Source: SIG78 sp045635745 (lineage in GTDB: Bacteria > Verrucomicrobiota > Lentisphaeria > Victivallales > Victivallaceae). From it: DNA of 64,000 bases. Below, piece by piece: positions 1-9,256 of this stretch (positions are counted from its first letter, which is position 1; each line of letters starts with the position of its first letter). Made by a program: the position numbers and the translations under genes. Below the pieces are notes generated by a model, which was given only the letters and a program-made list of their open reading frames with translations, was not told the DNA's origin and made no database searches. The DNA lies in assembly GCA_045635745.1 (NCBI GenBank), contig JAZTWG010000031.1, positions 1 through 64,000 on the forward strand, given 5' to 3'.

Positions 1-1536
1 GGTCTGCCGCTGATCTTCATCATTGTCAACAACCACTTCGGTATGACCGGCCGTGCTGACGGCGAAGTCAACGGTCTGGACCACCTGGCCCGCCGTGCCG
101 CCGGTTTTGACAACGACAATATGCACGCCGAAGTCATCAACGGTATGAACCCGATGGCTGTCCGCGATGCGATCGTCCGCGCCAAAGAAACCATCGCCAA
201 AGGCGAAGGTCCTGTGCTGCTGGAACTCGACAGCTACCGCTACTACGGCCACAGCTTGTCCGACCCGCGTAACGAATACCGTACCCGCGAAGAAGAAGCC
301 CGCTGGCAGGAAGTTGACCCGGTTCCGTGCTTCCGCGCTGAAATCCTCTCCGGCAAGATCGCCAGCGAAAAAGAACTCGCTGCCATCGAAAAGAAAGTTG
401 CCGACCGCAACGCCCGCGCTGCCCGTCGTGCTGCTGATGCCGCCGATCCGGATCCGGCCGACGTTATCAAGCACATGTACACCGATACTTTCTGTGACGA
501 AGTTCCCGCCCAGTACAGCGATGTTACCATCGATGAACCGCTTCCGGTGGTCAAACGCGATGCCGACGGCCGCGTGAACTACCGCGATGCCATCAAAGAA
601 GGTTTGATGGAAGAAATGATGCGCGACAAGCGCGTGGTGCTCTTCGGTGAAGACGTTGCCGATTACGGCGGGGCGTTCAAACTTTCCAAGGGTTTGCTCG
701 AAAGCTTCGGCCGTGACCGCGTATTCAACACCCCGATCTCCGAAGCCTGTATCTGCGGTGCTGCCGTAGGTATGGCTATGACCGGCTACCGTCCGGTTGC
801 CGAACTTATGTATATGGACTTTGCGCTGATGGCTTCCGACCAGATCGCCAACCAGGCTGGCAAGTGGCATTACATGACCGGTGCTTCCACCGAAGTTCCG
901 ATCGTGGTGCGCTGCAGCGTCGGCGGCGGCAAAGGCTACGGCGGCCAGCACTCGCAGAGTCTGGAAAGCATGTTCGCCCACATTCCGGGTACCTATGTGG
1001 CCTATCCCTCCAATCCTTATGATGCCAAGGGTATGATCAAGACCGCTATCCGTACCAACAACCCGGTAGTGTTCGTTGAAGGTCAGCTGCTCTACAACGT
1101 CAAGGGCGTTGTTCCGCAGGAAGAATACCTCATTCCGTTCGGCGAAGCCAACATTGTCAAAGCCGGTGATGATGCCACCATCGTCTGCTGGGGTCCGGCA
1201 GTGACCGATGCCCAGAAGGCCGCAGACAAGCTCGCTGCTGAAGGCGTGAATGTGGAAGTTATCGACGTTCGTACTCTGGTGCCCTTCGACTGGGAAACGG
1301 TCTTTGCATCTGTCCGTAAGACCGGCCGTTGCGTTGTGGTCAGCCAGTGCGTAGATATCGGCAGCTTCACCGGTGAAGTCGTTTCGCAGGTGGTTGCCAA
1401 CTGCTTTGACGATCTTGATGCTCCGGTACTCAAGGTCGGTGCCAAGAATGGTATTGCCCCGCAGGCCGTCACGCTGGAAAAGGTCTTCCTGCCCACCGCC
1501 GACGACATTGCCAACGCCGTCAAAGCCACCCTGTAA
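1..1536 (+). CDS. Pyruvate dehydrogenase E1, fused alpha and beta subunits (5' partial)
   Basis: Thiamine-diphosphate-dependent decarboxylase that makes the first step of pyruvate to acetyl-CoA. The frame is open from base 1, so the true start lies to the left. The opening residues IIVNNHFGMTGRAD match the end of the ThDP-binding motif of E1 alpha. After a linker, from about codon 195, a whole E1 beta follows (VVLFGEDVADYGGAF, then NTPISEACICGAAVGMAM, then the C-terminal transketolase domain). E1 alpha and beta are normally separate genes; here one frame carries both without an internal stop. It lies 20 nt upstream of the E2 gene, so the two are very likely co-transcribed. A branched-chain 2-oxoacid dehydrogenase is the alternative, but pyruvate is more likely for a single copy of this form. 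Confidence 0.9.
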   Translation, partial: GLPLIFIIVNNHFGMTGRADGEVNGLDHLARRAAGFDNDNMHAEVINGMNPMAVRDAIVRAKETIAKGEGPVLLELDSYRYYGHSLSDPRNEYRTREEEARWQEVDPVPCFRAEILSGKIASEKELAAIEKKVADRNARAARRAADAADPDPADVIKHMYTDTFCDEVPAQYSDVTIDEPLPVVKRDADGRVNYRDAIKEGLMEEMMRDKRVVLFGEDVADYGGAFKLSKGLLESFGRDRVFNTPISEACICGAAVGMAMTGYRPVAELMYMDFALMASDQIANQAGKWHYMTGASTEVPIVVRCSVGGGKGYGGQHSQSLESMFAHIPGTYVAYPSNPYDAKGMIKTAIRTNNPVVFVEGQLLYNVKGVVPQEEYLIPFGEANIVKAGDDATIVCWGPAVTDAQKAADKLAAEGVNVEVIDVRTLVPFDWETVFASVRKTGRCVVVSQCVDIGSFTGEVVSQVVANCFDDLDAPVLKVGAKNGIAPQAVTLEKVFLPTADDIANAVKATL

Positions 1537-1556
1537 TTTGATCAGGAGAACTTATT

Positions 1557-2864
1557 ATGGCAACAAAAATTCCGATTCCGAAACTCGGGCAGTCTGAAGA
1601 GACTGTGGTTATCGATAACTGGAAAGTTAAAGAAGGCGACACCGTAAAGAAGGGTGATGTTATCTTTGAAGTGGAAACCGACAAAGCCGTTTTGGAAGTC
1701 GAATCCCAGTTTGAAGGTACCATCCTGAAGATTCTGGTGCCCGCCGGCAAAGAAGTTCCGGTTATGACCACCGGTGCGATCATCGGCGATGCCGGTGAAG
1801 CAGTTCCTGCGGATATGCTTGAAGCGGCTCCCGCGGCTCCCGCGGCCCCTGCTCCGGCGGCAGCTCCCGCTCCGGCGGCGGCTCCGGCCCCCAAAGCTGC
1901 GGCTCCCGCTCCGGCCAAAGCCGGCAAGCTCAAAGCTTCGCCGCGTGCCAAAAAATTTGCCAAAGACTACCTCATTGACCTCAAGAAGGTCAACGGTACC
2001 GGCGGCAACGGCCGTGTAACCGAAAAAGACGTGAAAAACTATCTGGAAGCCACCGGATACAATGATCGCAAGATCACTCCGGTAGCATTCAATATGGCCA
2101 AAGCTGAAGGTCTGGAACTTCTGGAAATCGAAGGCACCGGCGACAATGGCAGAATCACTCTTGCCGACGTCAAAGTGGCGATCGATTCGCGTCCGCAGCC
2201 CATGACCACCATGCGCAAGGTCATTGCCCAGCGTTTGAGCCAGAGCAAGCAGACCATTCCGCACTTCTACGTGACCGTAGCTGTGGAAATGGACAACATC
2301 ATGGCATTCCGCAAACAGCTCAAGAACGACGGCATCAATTTGAGTGTGAACGTATTCGTACTCAAAGCTGTGGCTCTGGCGCTGAAGGAATTCCCGCTGG
2401 TGAACAGCGTTTGCGACGGCAACACCGTCACCAAAAAGCCGCACATCAATGTGGGCATGGCTGTAAGCATAGACAACGGTCTCGTGGTTCCGGTGCTGCG
2501 GGATACCGACAAGATGGGCCTGGACGAAATCCAGGAAGAATCCGGTATTCTGGCCGAAAAGGCCCGCGCCGGCAAACTTTCGCCCTCCGATATGCAGGGC
2601 GGCACTTTCACCGTATCCAACATGGGTATGATGAATGTGGAAAGTTTTGGTGCGATCATCAATCCCGGTGAAAGCGCAATTCTGGCAGTAGCCAGCGGCG
2701 TGCCGACCGCGGTGGTGCGCGATGGCGAAATCGTTGTCCGCAACATGATGAAGATCACCCTTTCCGCTGACCATCGCGTGATCGACGGCAGCATGGCGGC
2801 AGCATTTGTCAACGTGGTGAAAGCCAAGTTGGAAGATGCCGAACTCTGGGAAAGCATGATCTGA
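1557..2864 (+). CDS. pdhC: Dihydrolipoamide acetyltransferase, E2 of pyruvate dehydrogenase
   Basis: Transfers the acetyl group from lipoamide to CoA and forms the core of the complex. Residues 1-75 are a lipoyl domain with the modified lysine in ETDKA (K43). Residues about 85-122 are an Ala/Pro-rich flexible linker. Two peripheral-subunit-binding modules follow in tandem (about 127-163, containing GGNGRVTEKDV, and about 174-210, containing GDNGRITLADV). The acetyltransferase domain fills the rest, with DHRVIDG near the end (His406, Asp410 catalytic). The start has AGGAG upstream at 1543. Only one E3-binding domain is usual, so the pair is odd. The E3 gene is not in the window. Confidence 0.95.
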   Translation: MATKIPIPKLGQSEETVVIDNWKVKEGDTVKKGDVIFEVETDKAVLEVESQFEGTILKILVPAGKEVPVMTTGAIIGDAGEAVPADMLEAAPAAPAAPAPAAAPAPAAAPAPKAAAPAPAKAGKLKASPRAKKFAKDYLIDLKKVNGTGGNGRVTEKDVKNYLEATGYNDRKITPVAFNMAKAEGLELLEIEGTGDNGRITLADVKVAIDSRPQPMTTMRKVIAQRLSQSKQTIPHFYVTVAVEMDNIMAFRKQLKNDGINLSVNVFVLKAVALALKEFPLVNSVCDGNTVTKKPHINVGMAVSIDNGLVVPVLRDTDKMGLDEIQEESGILAEKARAGKLSPSDMQGGTFTVSNMGMMNVESFGAIINPGESAILAVASGVPTAVVRDGEIVVRNMMKITLSADHRVIDGSMAAAFVNVVKAKLEDAELWESMI

Positions 2865-2889
2865 CCGGTCAACTCATCAGAGTAACAAC

Positions 2890-2928
2890 AACACCCGCAG
2901 AAGCAAACGTTTCTGCGGGTGTTTTTTG
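2890..2928 (+). terminator. Rho-independent terminator after E2
   Basis: Arms ACACCCGCAGAA (2891-2902) and TTCTGCGGGTGT (2911-2922) pair perfectly over 12 bp around an 8-nt loop, followed by a run of T. It sits 26 nt after the E2 stop codon. Confidence 0.93.
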
Positions 2929-3216
2929 CTGCATTTTCAAAAGGCCCGGTTCCCAATAAGGGTCGGTAATTGATGAGGGGAAACCTTTTCCTGACATTTA
3001 TCTTTTTGCAACGCAAAAAGATAAATGCCCTTCAAGTTTTTAAAAAGTTTCCAGCTCACAAGTTGCTGTCATCGCTTTTATTTACCTACCCGTGTCGGAA
3101 ACAGAGCGCTTCAAAAAATCTGATATAAATTACCTATTATAAATCCGGCGCGTCATCTGCACATATACTGTTTTGCTTTTGCTCAAAGCAATACCAGCAG
3201 AATTCTGATGCCGGGC
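2929..3216. other. Non-coding gap with one perfect hairpin
   Basis: No convincing gene is seen. Arms at 2995-3009 and 3013-3027 form a perfect 15-bp hairpin with a 3-nt loop. Read on the minus strand it is followed by AAAAGGTTT, as in the elements around pgk at 58.2 and 59.7 kb. The stretch at 2976-2993 shares the CCTTTTCCTGA core with the hairpin at 12.5 kb. The rest (3028-3216) is AT-rich without a clear signal. Confidence 0.6.
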
Positions 3217-3268
3217 AAAAAAAACGGAGCTGCCGCCAACCGGTAAAAAGGTTTTGCAACAGCCCCGC
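3217..3268 (-). terminator. Terminator of the BatB/C-BatD/E arm
   Basis: On the minus strand, CGGGGCTG (3267-3260) pairs with CAGCTCCG (3232-3225), with one G-U pair, and runs into eight T. It lies 18 nt beyond the BatD/E stop. The GGGGCTGTTGCAAAA segment is shared with the terminator at 22.6 kb. Confidence 0.75.
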
Positions 3269-3285
3269 CAGGAAAACTTATATGA

Positions 3286-5760
3286 TCAGCGGATCGCCAG
3301 CTTGCGGATGTTTTGATTAGGGGTCCAGCCTTCCAGCTTGCCGGAACGCACGAGCGAGTAATCGCTTTCGCTTTCAATTACCGTCACCGGAGTACCTCCT
3401 GCAAGCGAACCGATTTTTTTACCGTTATGTTTGCCGGGGAAGCTGAATATTTCCGCATTTTTGGTTACCACCAGTGCCTGATCTTTGCGGTAAGAGGTTT
3501 GACAGCCGCTGAACATCATGATCAGAGCCAACAGCATTACAGCAGCCAATCCGCCGCCGCAGCCAAGCCAGACACTTTCCGGCAGTTTTCGGCGGAAAAT
3601 CAGCAATATGAAAAATATAAACCAGCAGACAGCGGCAATAACAAGATAATCACCGGGACACAGGCGGTCGCGCAAAGCGTCAAGCAATTCACGCGGAGTG
3701 GATGCAGCATCGGTCATGGGCAAAAAGAATTTTCCGCGCATCACATTACGGTTCTGATATATCGCGCTGTCCAGCGGATCAAGCAAGCCGGCGCTTTCCA
3801 GATACCAGAGCGCCATTTCCTGTTCGCCATTGGCTTCGGCAATACAACCGAGGTTGTAAAGCACATTGGGGTCTGCCGGATTTTCCTGATGGTATTTTTC
3901 AAAATAAGCCCGGGCCTGGGAGTAATCGCCCCGGTCATAGGCTTTCAGCGCATCGTGCCAGTTTTCCGGAATTTTTTTCACTTCAGCAGCGGCAGTCGAC
4001 ATCCCCGCGCCCAATATCAGAAACAGCGCCATGGTTTTAATGGCATTGATCACCGTCCGTCTGATGCGTTCGCTGTCGCCGAGGGCATTTTTCGCCAGCT
4101 CCGGCGGCAGATAACTGACATTGGCGCACTCTTCGAGTGCCTTGGCAAGTTCTTTATCTGCAGAAGCTGCTGCAATATCTTCCATTGTGGACCCGGCGGG
4201 CAGTTTCCAGCGATCGCTAAAAAAGTTTGCAACTTCCCCGGTGATCAACTGCGGCAAATCGCCATCATCGCACTTGCGGACTTTTTCTGCAAGAGTATTT
4301 CGCATGGCACCGGCCCGTTCCCGCCGTTCAGCATCCGGATCGCCGACATGCCGGTCGCGGTAACGCCTGACCAGCCGGACGATCAGAAAGATCAACGGTC
4401 CACTGATAAACAATATCCATGCCGCCAATGGCTGATTGCGCATGAACCAGAGCCGCAAAGCACCGGATGGTGCTTTTTTGCAATAGAGCAATGTGGTACG
4501 GGGCAGTTTGGCCGATTCACTTGCTCCGGCAGCACTTGCAATATTGCCGGCTTCCGGAACAGCGGTGGTAGTGGCAGTTACACTTTTGCCCACCGACGGC
4601 CGGACTTGCAAGGTGCGGTCAATGGAAATGCTCTGATATTTTTCTTTCTGCGGATCAAAGAAATAAAAATCTTCTCTTATATCCACATTGCCCGCCTTGA
4701 GCGGTACTACGGCATAACTGATAAAACACTTGTTATTATCCAATCGCACTTCGCCCGGATACACCCGGCAATCCGGCAAAGTAATCTCCGGCGCTTGCAA
4801 AGTTTCAAAAGATGCACCATTTCCGGCCTGCAGAACCACATCCAGACTCACCGGCTCCAAAGCGTTTACACTTGCTTGCGAAAGAGATACTCTGCCGGTA
4901 AAATCTCCGGTCAGTCCCAGAAAAAACCCTTCTTGCGGCGTTGGCGGCAGGGGTTTTACCGTGATTTCCGGCATTTCGATCATCAGTTTGCGGCCGATCC
5001 GGCGGTAAGCGGTGCCACCGCCGAAAAAGTCATCAAAGGGATCGTTGCTCCGGCGGCGTTCCGGAATCAGGATATTGCAGTCAACGCTGCCTTTAACCAC
5101 CAGTTTGCCGGGAGCAAGCGGCCGGAACGATGTGGGAAAGATCACGGCATTGAAAAGTTTATCATCCACAATTTCGCGTTTGATCTGCGCCCGGGAAAAG
5201 GATGGATTTTCCGGATTGACACTGCGGAAATCCCGGAAAACCGACTTGCCGATATCCAACTTCGGATAAGCCGTTGGCTCAATACGCAATTTCTGCGGGT
5301 AATAAATATTTACGGACAAAGGAATATCTTCGCCAACATAGTACGCAGTACGCTTGCCGGCAAAAACGCCGCGGGCAAAAACGTCGTCAAGCCCGACACT
5401 CACGCTGCTGTCCTTTGCCACTTTAAGGATGAGTTCCGGCGTATTGACTGTCTTTTTTCCCAGTTTTACCGGCAGCGGCGGAATCTTGTACTCGCCGGGA
5501 GCAGGCGCAAGAAATCTGTATCCGGCCAATACCGTATAATCGCCATTAACGATCCGGGTGGATTGACTGCTGCCCTGATAAGTAAAATTTTCCGGCATTT
5601 TCACCAGTTGCGGCAATTCTTTACCATGGTTGATAAGCTGCAGAACAAATGGTTCGCCTTCCAGTACCGTAGCGGGTTCCAGTACAGCCTGAAATTCTCC
5701 GTCTGCTGCCATCAACAGCATACACGGCAGCAATAACAATGTCAAAAAATACTTTTTCAT
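3286..5760 (-). CDS. BatD/BatE-like fusion: BatD domain, TPR, SH3-type tail
   Basis: Envelope protein of the Bat system, predicted mostly periplasmic and membrane-anchored. From the ATG at 5760 (824 aa) there is a signal peptide (about 1-18). BatD-type beta domains run to about 390 and a membrane segment covers about 445-463. A second hydrophobic segment (about 575-592) looks like an internal signal sequence. TPR-like helices cover 598-660, two more membrane segments lie at 705-722 and 731-752, and a small SH3b-like domain ends the protein. The BatE-like half (signal, TPR, membrane segments, SH3) is joined to BatD without a stop. A TTG at 5784 would overlap the upstream gene and is less likely. 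The gene follows the BatB/C gene after 17 nt. Confidence 0.8.
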   Translation of the reverse strand: MKKYFLTLLLLPCMLLMAADGEFQAVLEPATVLEGEPFVLQLINHGKELPQLVKMPENFTYQGSSQSTRIVNGDYTVLAGYRFLAPAPGEYKIPPLPVKLGKKTVNTPELILKVAKDSSVSVGLDDVFARGVFAGKRTAYYVGEDIPLSVNIYYPQKLRIEPTAYPKLDIGKSVFRDFRSVNPENPSFSRAQIKREIVDDKLFNAVIFPTSFRPLAPGKLVVKGSVDCNILIPERRRSNDPFDDFFGGGTAYRRIGRKLMIEMPEITVKPLPPTPQEGFFLGLTGDFTGRVSLSQASVNALEPVSLDVVLQAGNGASFETLQAPEITLPDCRVYPGEVRLDNNKCFISYAVVPLKAGNVDIREDFYFFDPQKEKYQSISIDRTLQVRPSVGKSVTATTTAVPEAGNIASAAGASESAKLPRTTLLYCKKAPSGALRLWFMRNQPLAAWILFISGPLIFLIVRLVRRYRDRHVGDPDAERRERAGAMRNTLAEKVRKCDDGDLPQLITGEVANFFSDRWKLPAGSTMEDIAAASADKELAKALEECANVSYLPPELAKNALGDSERIRRTVINAIKTMALFLILGAGMSTAAAEVKKIPENWHDALKAYDRGDYSQARAYFEKYHQENPADPNVLYNLGCIAEANGEQEMALWYLESAGLLDPLDSAIYQNRNVMRGKFFLPMTDAASTPRELLDALRDRLCPGDYLVIAAVCWFIFFILLIFRRKLPESVWLGCGGGLAAVMLLALIMMFSGCQTSYRKDQALVVTKNAEIFSFPGKHNGKKIGSLAGGTPVTVIESESDYSLVRSGKLEGWTPNQNIRKLAIR

Positions 5761-5777
5761 AATCAAACTCAACACTT

Positions 5778-7967
5778 TCACCAATCTTTTTCCACCGGAG
5801 CCACCCGGCGGTTGCGGTTGGATTTTATGGCATCGCGCAAAAGTTTTTCATCCTGACTCATGGAGTCCAGCAAGGCATCGGTTTGCTTATCATCCATTTT
5901 ATTGCCGCTCTGATCGGCGGCGGATTGAGCAGTTTGCTCTTTTTCCTCTTTTTTGCCGGAATCACCCGGTTTACTGTCAGCGGCTTTTCCTTTATCCTTG
6001 TTTTGATTTTGTTCAGACTCCCGGCCAAGCGCTTCGGAAGCTTTTTCAATATCCTTTGCGGCGCCGTCAAAGTCTCCCTGCTGCTGTTTCTTTTCGGCAT
6101 CTTTAAGCAGATCAGCTGCCTGTGATGCCTGATCGGCAAGCTGCTGCTGTTTCAGATCTTCAGCGGCTTTTTTATAGTCATTTACCGCATTTTTCGCCTT
6201 GTTCAAAGCCTGCTGTGCCGATTGATCAGCCTGCTGCTGATTCTGCTGATTCTGCTGATTCTGCTGATTCTGCTGATTCTGCTGGTTCTGCTGGTTCTGC
6301 TGGTTCTGCTGGTTCTGCTGGTTCTGCTGGTTCTGCTGATTCTGCTGGTTCTGCTGATTCTGCTGGTTCTGCTGATTCTGCTGGTTCTGCTGGTTCTGCT
6401 GATTCTGCTGGTTCTGCTTTTCAGCGTTTTTCGTCTGTTCTCTCGCCTGCTTTTGCATTTGCTTTAACTTTTCGATTTTTTCCCGCAGCAACTCAACCTC
6501 CCGCCGGTCGGCAAGCTGTTTTTGCTGGGATTGACTGGTTATATCAGTCAGGCGGCCGGTCTTCAAAACATTGCTGTAAAATTCTTCAGACTGTACCAGA
6601 TGCTTTTCCGAAACCTTGAGTGTTTCAAGAGCTCCATCCAGATCGCTTTTGCGAAGCTGCTGCGCGGCTTCAGAAAATTTGATTCTGCCATTGGTCTGTT
6701 CGGCAACCCCCATATTGTGCATGGCGGCAGTTTTGATTTCATCGGGAGTATTCTTATCGGCCAGCAAACCTTCGTAGATTTGCGCGGCTTCGGGGGATTT
6801 GTTTTGCAGCTGCAACTCTCTGGCGCTGTTATACGTCCGGTAAAAGTCTGTTTTTTCAGCAGCTATATCCGGAGCAGCCGTTTTTCCCGGCGCCGGAACC
6901 GTTTTTTCATCCGCTGCCGGTAATTGAAATGCACTCATTAAAATCAAGCCAGCCAACACCCCCGGCAATACCGGATTGCGGTGTATTGGGACTTCATCCA
7001 TAAACATGTAGACCGCCAGCGCCGCCGCGCCCAATACCAGAAAGATCATAAATCGTTCGATAGGCAGCGATCTTCTGATCGCCTTGCGTTCATCCGCTTG
7101 CTGTGATGATAAAGCGCTGGAAAGTTCTTTCAATCCGGTATTCAATGGATTGCTGTTTACATAAATGCCGCCGGTAGCGGCAGCAATCTTGCGTAAAAGA
7201 GTTTCATTGAGTTTAGTTTTTACCAATTCCCCTGCCCGGTCGCGCTTGAAATGTTTTTTGCCTTGAGCATCAGTTTCGGGTATCAGCGCCGGTATTGCCG
7301 GGTCGCCCAAACCGATCACCAGCAGCCGTATGCCGGCAGCTTTCAAAGCCTTAAGCTCTTTATCTATGGAGCCGGAGAGTTCTTCTCCGTCAGAAACCAG
7401 TATAATATCGCGCACCGTACCGCCGGCGGCTTTCAAAGCCTGAACTGCCGAGTTCAGCGCCGCAGCAAGATTCGTACCGCCCACCGGCACCAGATCGCAT
7501 TGCAGTTCATCGATACATTGCTCAAGACTCACCCGGTCGTTGGTCACCGGACAGGAGATGAAAGCCCTGCCGGAAAATGCCGACAAACCGAAACTGACAT
7601 CGGGATTTTGTTTGATCAATTCGCGCAGCAGCCATTTGCCGTGCTCAAGACGCGATGGCGCCACATCACCGGCCAGCATACTTTTGGAAACATCAAAAAC
7701 AATCAAAGCATCTCTTTCGGAAATATTGAATTCCAACGGTTTTTCGCCCCAGCACGGGCGGGCAGCGGCCAGCACCAGCATTAATAATCCGGCCAGCAGG
7801 AGCATCCGGCGGAAAAAACGTTTGCCGCCGGAAAGTACGATATCGGCTCCACCGGCAAAATTTTTCAATACTTTTTTGCGTTTGACATCGCCATAGATCC
7901 ACCACAACGCCGTCAACAGCACAACCACCGGCAAAGCCCACAGCATATGAGGATTTGCAAAATTCAT
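5778..7967 (-). CDS. BatB/BatC-like fusion: VWA domain, TPR, Asn-Gln repeat
   Basis: Membrane-anchored von Willebrand A protein of the Bat system. Membrane segments lie at 8-25 and 54-70. The VWA domain has a full metal site: D92-x-S94-x-S96, T165 and D193. Two more membrane segments (about 305-322, 334-350) close the BatB part. Then comes a BatC-like part with TPR helices (about 370-450) and a coiled coil (about 480-515). An NQQ repeat of about 20 units follows (517-579), and the C-terminal region is charged, rich in Gln, Lys and Asp. BatB and BatC are usually separate genes. What the VWA partner binds is unknown in this family. Confidence 0.82.
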   Translation of the reverse strand: MNFANPHMLWALPVVVLLTALWWIYGDVKRKKVLKNFAGGADIVLSGGKRFFRRMLLLAGLLMLVLAAARPCWGEKPLEFNISERDALIVFDVSKSMLAGDVAPSRLEHGKWLLRELIKQNPDVSFGLSAFSGRAFISCPVTNDRVSLEQCIDELQCDLVPVGGTNLAAALNSAVQALKAAGGTVRDIILVSDGEELSGSIDKELKALKAAGIRLLVIGLGDPAIPALIPETDAQGKKHFKRDRAGELVKTKLNETLLRKIAAATGGIYVNSNPLNTGLKELSSALSSQQADERKAIRRSLPIERFMIFLVLGAAALAVYMFMDEVPIHRNPVLPGVLAGLILMSAFQLPAADEKTVPAPGKTAAPDIAAEKTDFYRTYNSARELQLQNKSPEAAQIYEGLLADKNTPDEIKTAAMHNMGVAEQTNGRIKFSEAAQQLRKSDLDGALETLKVSEKHLVQSEEFYSNVLKTGRLTDITSQSQQKQLADRREVELLREKIEKLKQMQKQAREQTKNAEKQNQQNQQNQQNQQNQQNQQNQQNQQNQQNQQNQQNQQNQQNQQNQQNQQNQQNQQNQQNQQQADQSAQQALNKAKNAVNDYKKAAEDLKQQQLADQASQAADLLKDAEKKQQQGDFDGAAKDIEKASEALGRESEQNQNKDKGKAADSKPGDSGKKEEKEQTAQSAADQSGNKMDDKQTDALLDSMSQDEKLLRDAIKSNRNRRVAPVEKDW
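6231..6417 (-). repeat. Nine-base minisatellite encoding NQQ
   Basis: About 20 tandem copies of a 9-bp unit read CTGCTGATT or CTGCTGGTT on the plus strand. They differ almost only at the Asn codon (AAT or AAC) and keep the reading frame of the BatB/C gene. Length change in steps of 9 bp would leave the protein in frame. Confidence 0.95.
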
Positions 7968-7993
7968 ATTCCTTTACTCCATAAATGATTTGA

Positions 7994-8022
7994 AATTTAG
8001 CATATTTTTAATGAAAGACCAA
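7994..8022 (-). promoter_or_regulatory. Promoter of the minus Bat arm
   Basis: On the minus strand TTGGTC (8022-8017), 17 bp, TAAATT (7999-7994), 26 nt before the BatB/C start. Prediction from sequence only. Confidence 0.45.
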
Positions 8023-8074
8023 ATCGTATTTATAAAAAAAACGGATTTTTTGGCATTTTACGGGGTTTTGACTC

Positions 8075-8102
8075 TTGACAAAACCGTTTTGTTCGCTAAT
8101 TT
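8075..8102 (+). promoter_or_regulatory. Promoter of the plus Bat arm
   Basis: TTGACA (8075-8080), 16 bp, TAATTT (8097-8102). The -35 box overlaps an imperfect inverted repeat (ACGGGGTTTTG ... CAAAACCGT, about 8060-8086) that could be an operator. The long leader to the moxR start (about 105 nt) has no recognised RNA structure. Confidence 0.5.
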
Positions 8103-8214
8103 TAGTCAGTAACACAAAAACTTGAACATTATCTCCCGCAAAGCGGTCTTACATCAACAACGGAAAATCCGCCCGGGATAAAAACTATTGCGTAAACTAT
8201 GGAAGGATAGATCT

Positions 8215-9240
8215 ATGATCAATCAATCAAACCTTGCTGAACTGCAGTCGGAATTGCGCGAAGCAACCGCTTTCATCACCCCGCTGCGTACCGAAATCGG
8301 CAGAATCATTGCCGGACAGGAAAAACTTGTTGACCGCCTGATCATGGCTTTGATAACCGGCGGCCATGTATTGATCGAAGGGGTTCCCGGTCTGGCAAAA
8401 ACGCTGGCGGTAAAAACTATGAGTCAGGCTTTGAGTGCCACATTTTCGCGCATACAATTCACACCCGACCTGCTGCCGGCGGACCTGGTCGGCACGCGAA
8501 TATATAATGCGGAAACCCACAAATTTTCCACCCGCACCGGCCCGATCGTGGCCAATATCGTGCTGGCCGACGAAATCAACCGTGCTCCGGCCAAAGTACA
8601 GAGCGCTCTTTTGGAAGCCATGCAGGAAAAACAGATCACTATCGGCGGAGAACGCTTCCCGCTGCCGGAGTTCTTTCTGGTACTTGCAACCCAGAATCCC
8701 ATTGAACAGGAAGGCACTTACCCGCTGCCGGAAGCTCAAGTTGACCGCTTTATGTTCAAATTATCGGTTACCTACCCCCAGCGCGATGAAGAACGGCTGG
8801 TTCTTGAGCGCGCGGCTCATCCGGATTGGAATGACCGGGCTTCAGCCATCGCCTCGGTGCAGGATATACTCAATGCCCGCGCCGCCCTTGACCGGGTCTA
8901 TCTGGACGAAAAGATCGTGGAATATATCCTCGATCTGGTCATTGCCACCCGCCCCGGACACCGCCACAATCTATCGTCCCGTCAGGCCGATGCCCATTTG
9001 AGCAATATAGATATGCAGTTGGAATACGGTGCCAGTCCGCGTGCAGCTATTGCGTTGGCTCTGGCCAGCAAAGCCCAGGCGCTGTTAGCCGGCCGGGCTT
9101 ACGTCATACCGCAGGATGTCAAAGATACGGCTCTGGATATCATGCGCCACCGTATAACATTGAGCTACGAAGCCGAAGCGGAAAATCTTACCAGCGACCA
9201 GATCATCAACTTCCTGCTTGAGGAACTCAGGACGCCGTAA
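8215..9240 (+). CDS. moxR: MoxR-family AAA+ ATPase
   Basis: Chaperone-like ATPase that partners with DUF58 and VWA proteins in Bat operons; cytoplasmic. Walker A GVPGLAKT (56-63), Walker B LADE (117-120), the MoxR insert and the sensor/Arg finger region PLPEAQVDRFMFK are all present. It is 341 aa, normal for the family. The ATG at 8215 is preferred to an upstream TTG because GGAAGGA precedes it at a good distance. It begins the plus arm and is followed by the DUF58 gene after 16 nt. Confidence 0.93.
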   Translation: MINQSNLAELQSELREATAFITPLRTEIGRIIAGQEKLVDRLIMALITGGHVLIEGVPGLAKTLAVKTMSQALSATFSRIQFTPDLLPADLVGTRIYNAETHKFSTRTGPIVANIVLADEINRAPAKVQSALLEAMQEKQITIGGERFPLPEFFLVLATQNPIEQEGTYPLPEAQVDRFMFKLSVTYPQRDEERLVLERAAHPDWNDRASAIASVQDILNARAALDRVYLDEKIVEYILDLVIATRPGHRHNLSSRQADAHLSNIDMQLEYGASPRAAIALALASKAQALLAGRAYVIPQDVKDTALDIMRHRITLSYEAEAENLTSDQIINFLLEELRTP

Positions 9241-9256
9241 ATCCGGAGGATCAAAG

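Noticed and set aside
3313..5736. Long plus-strand open frame opposite BatD/E
   Set aside because: Antisense to a protein with clear domains; its translation is low in structure and has no ribosome site.
6222..6619. Leucine- or Asp/Ser-rich frames opposite the NQQ repeat
   Set aside because: Direct products of reading the 9-bp repeat in other frames.
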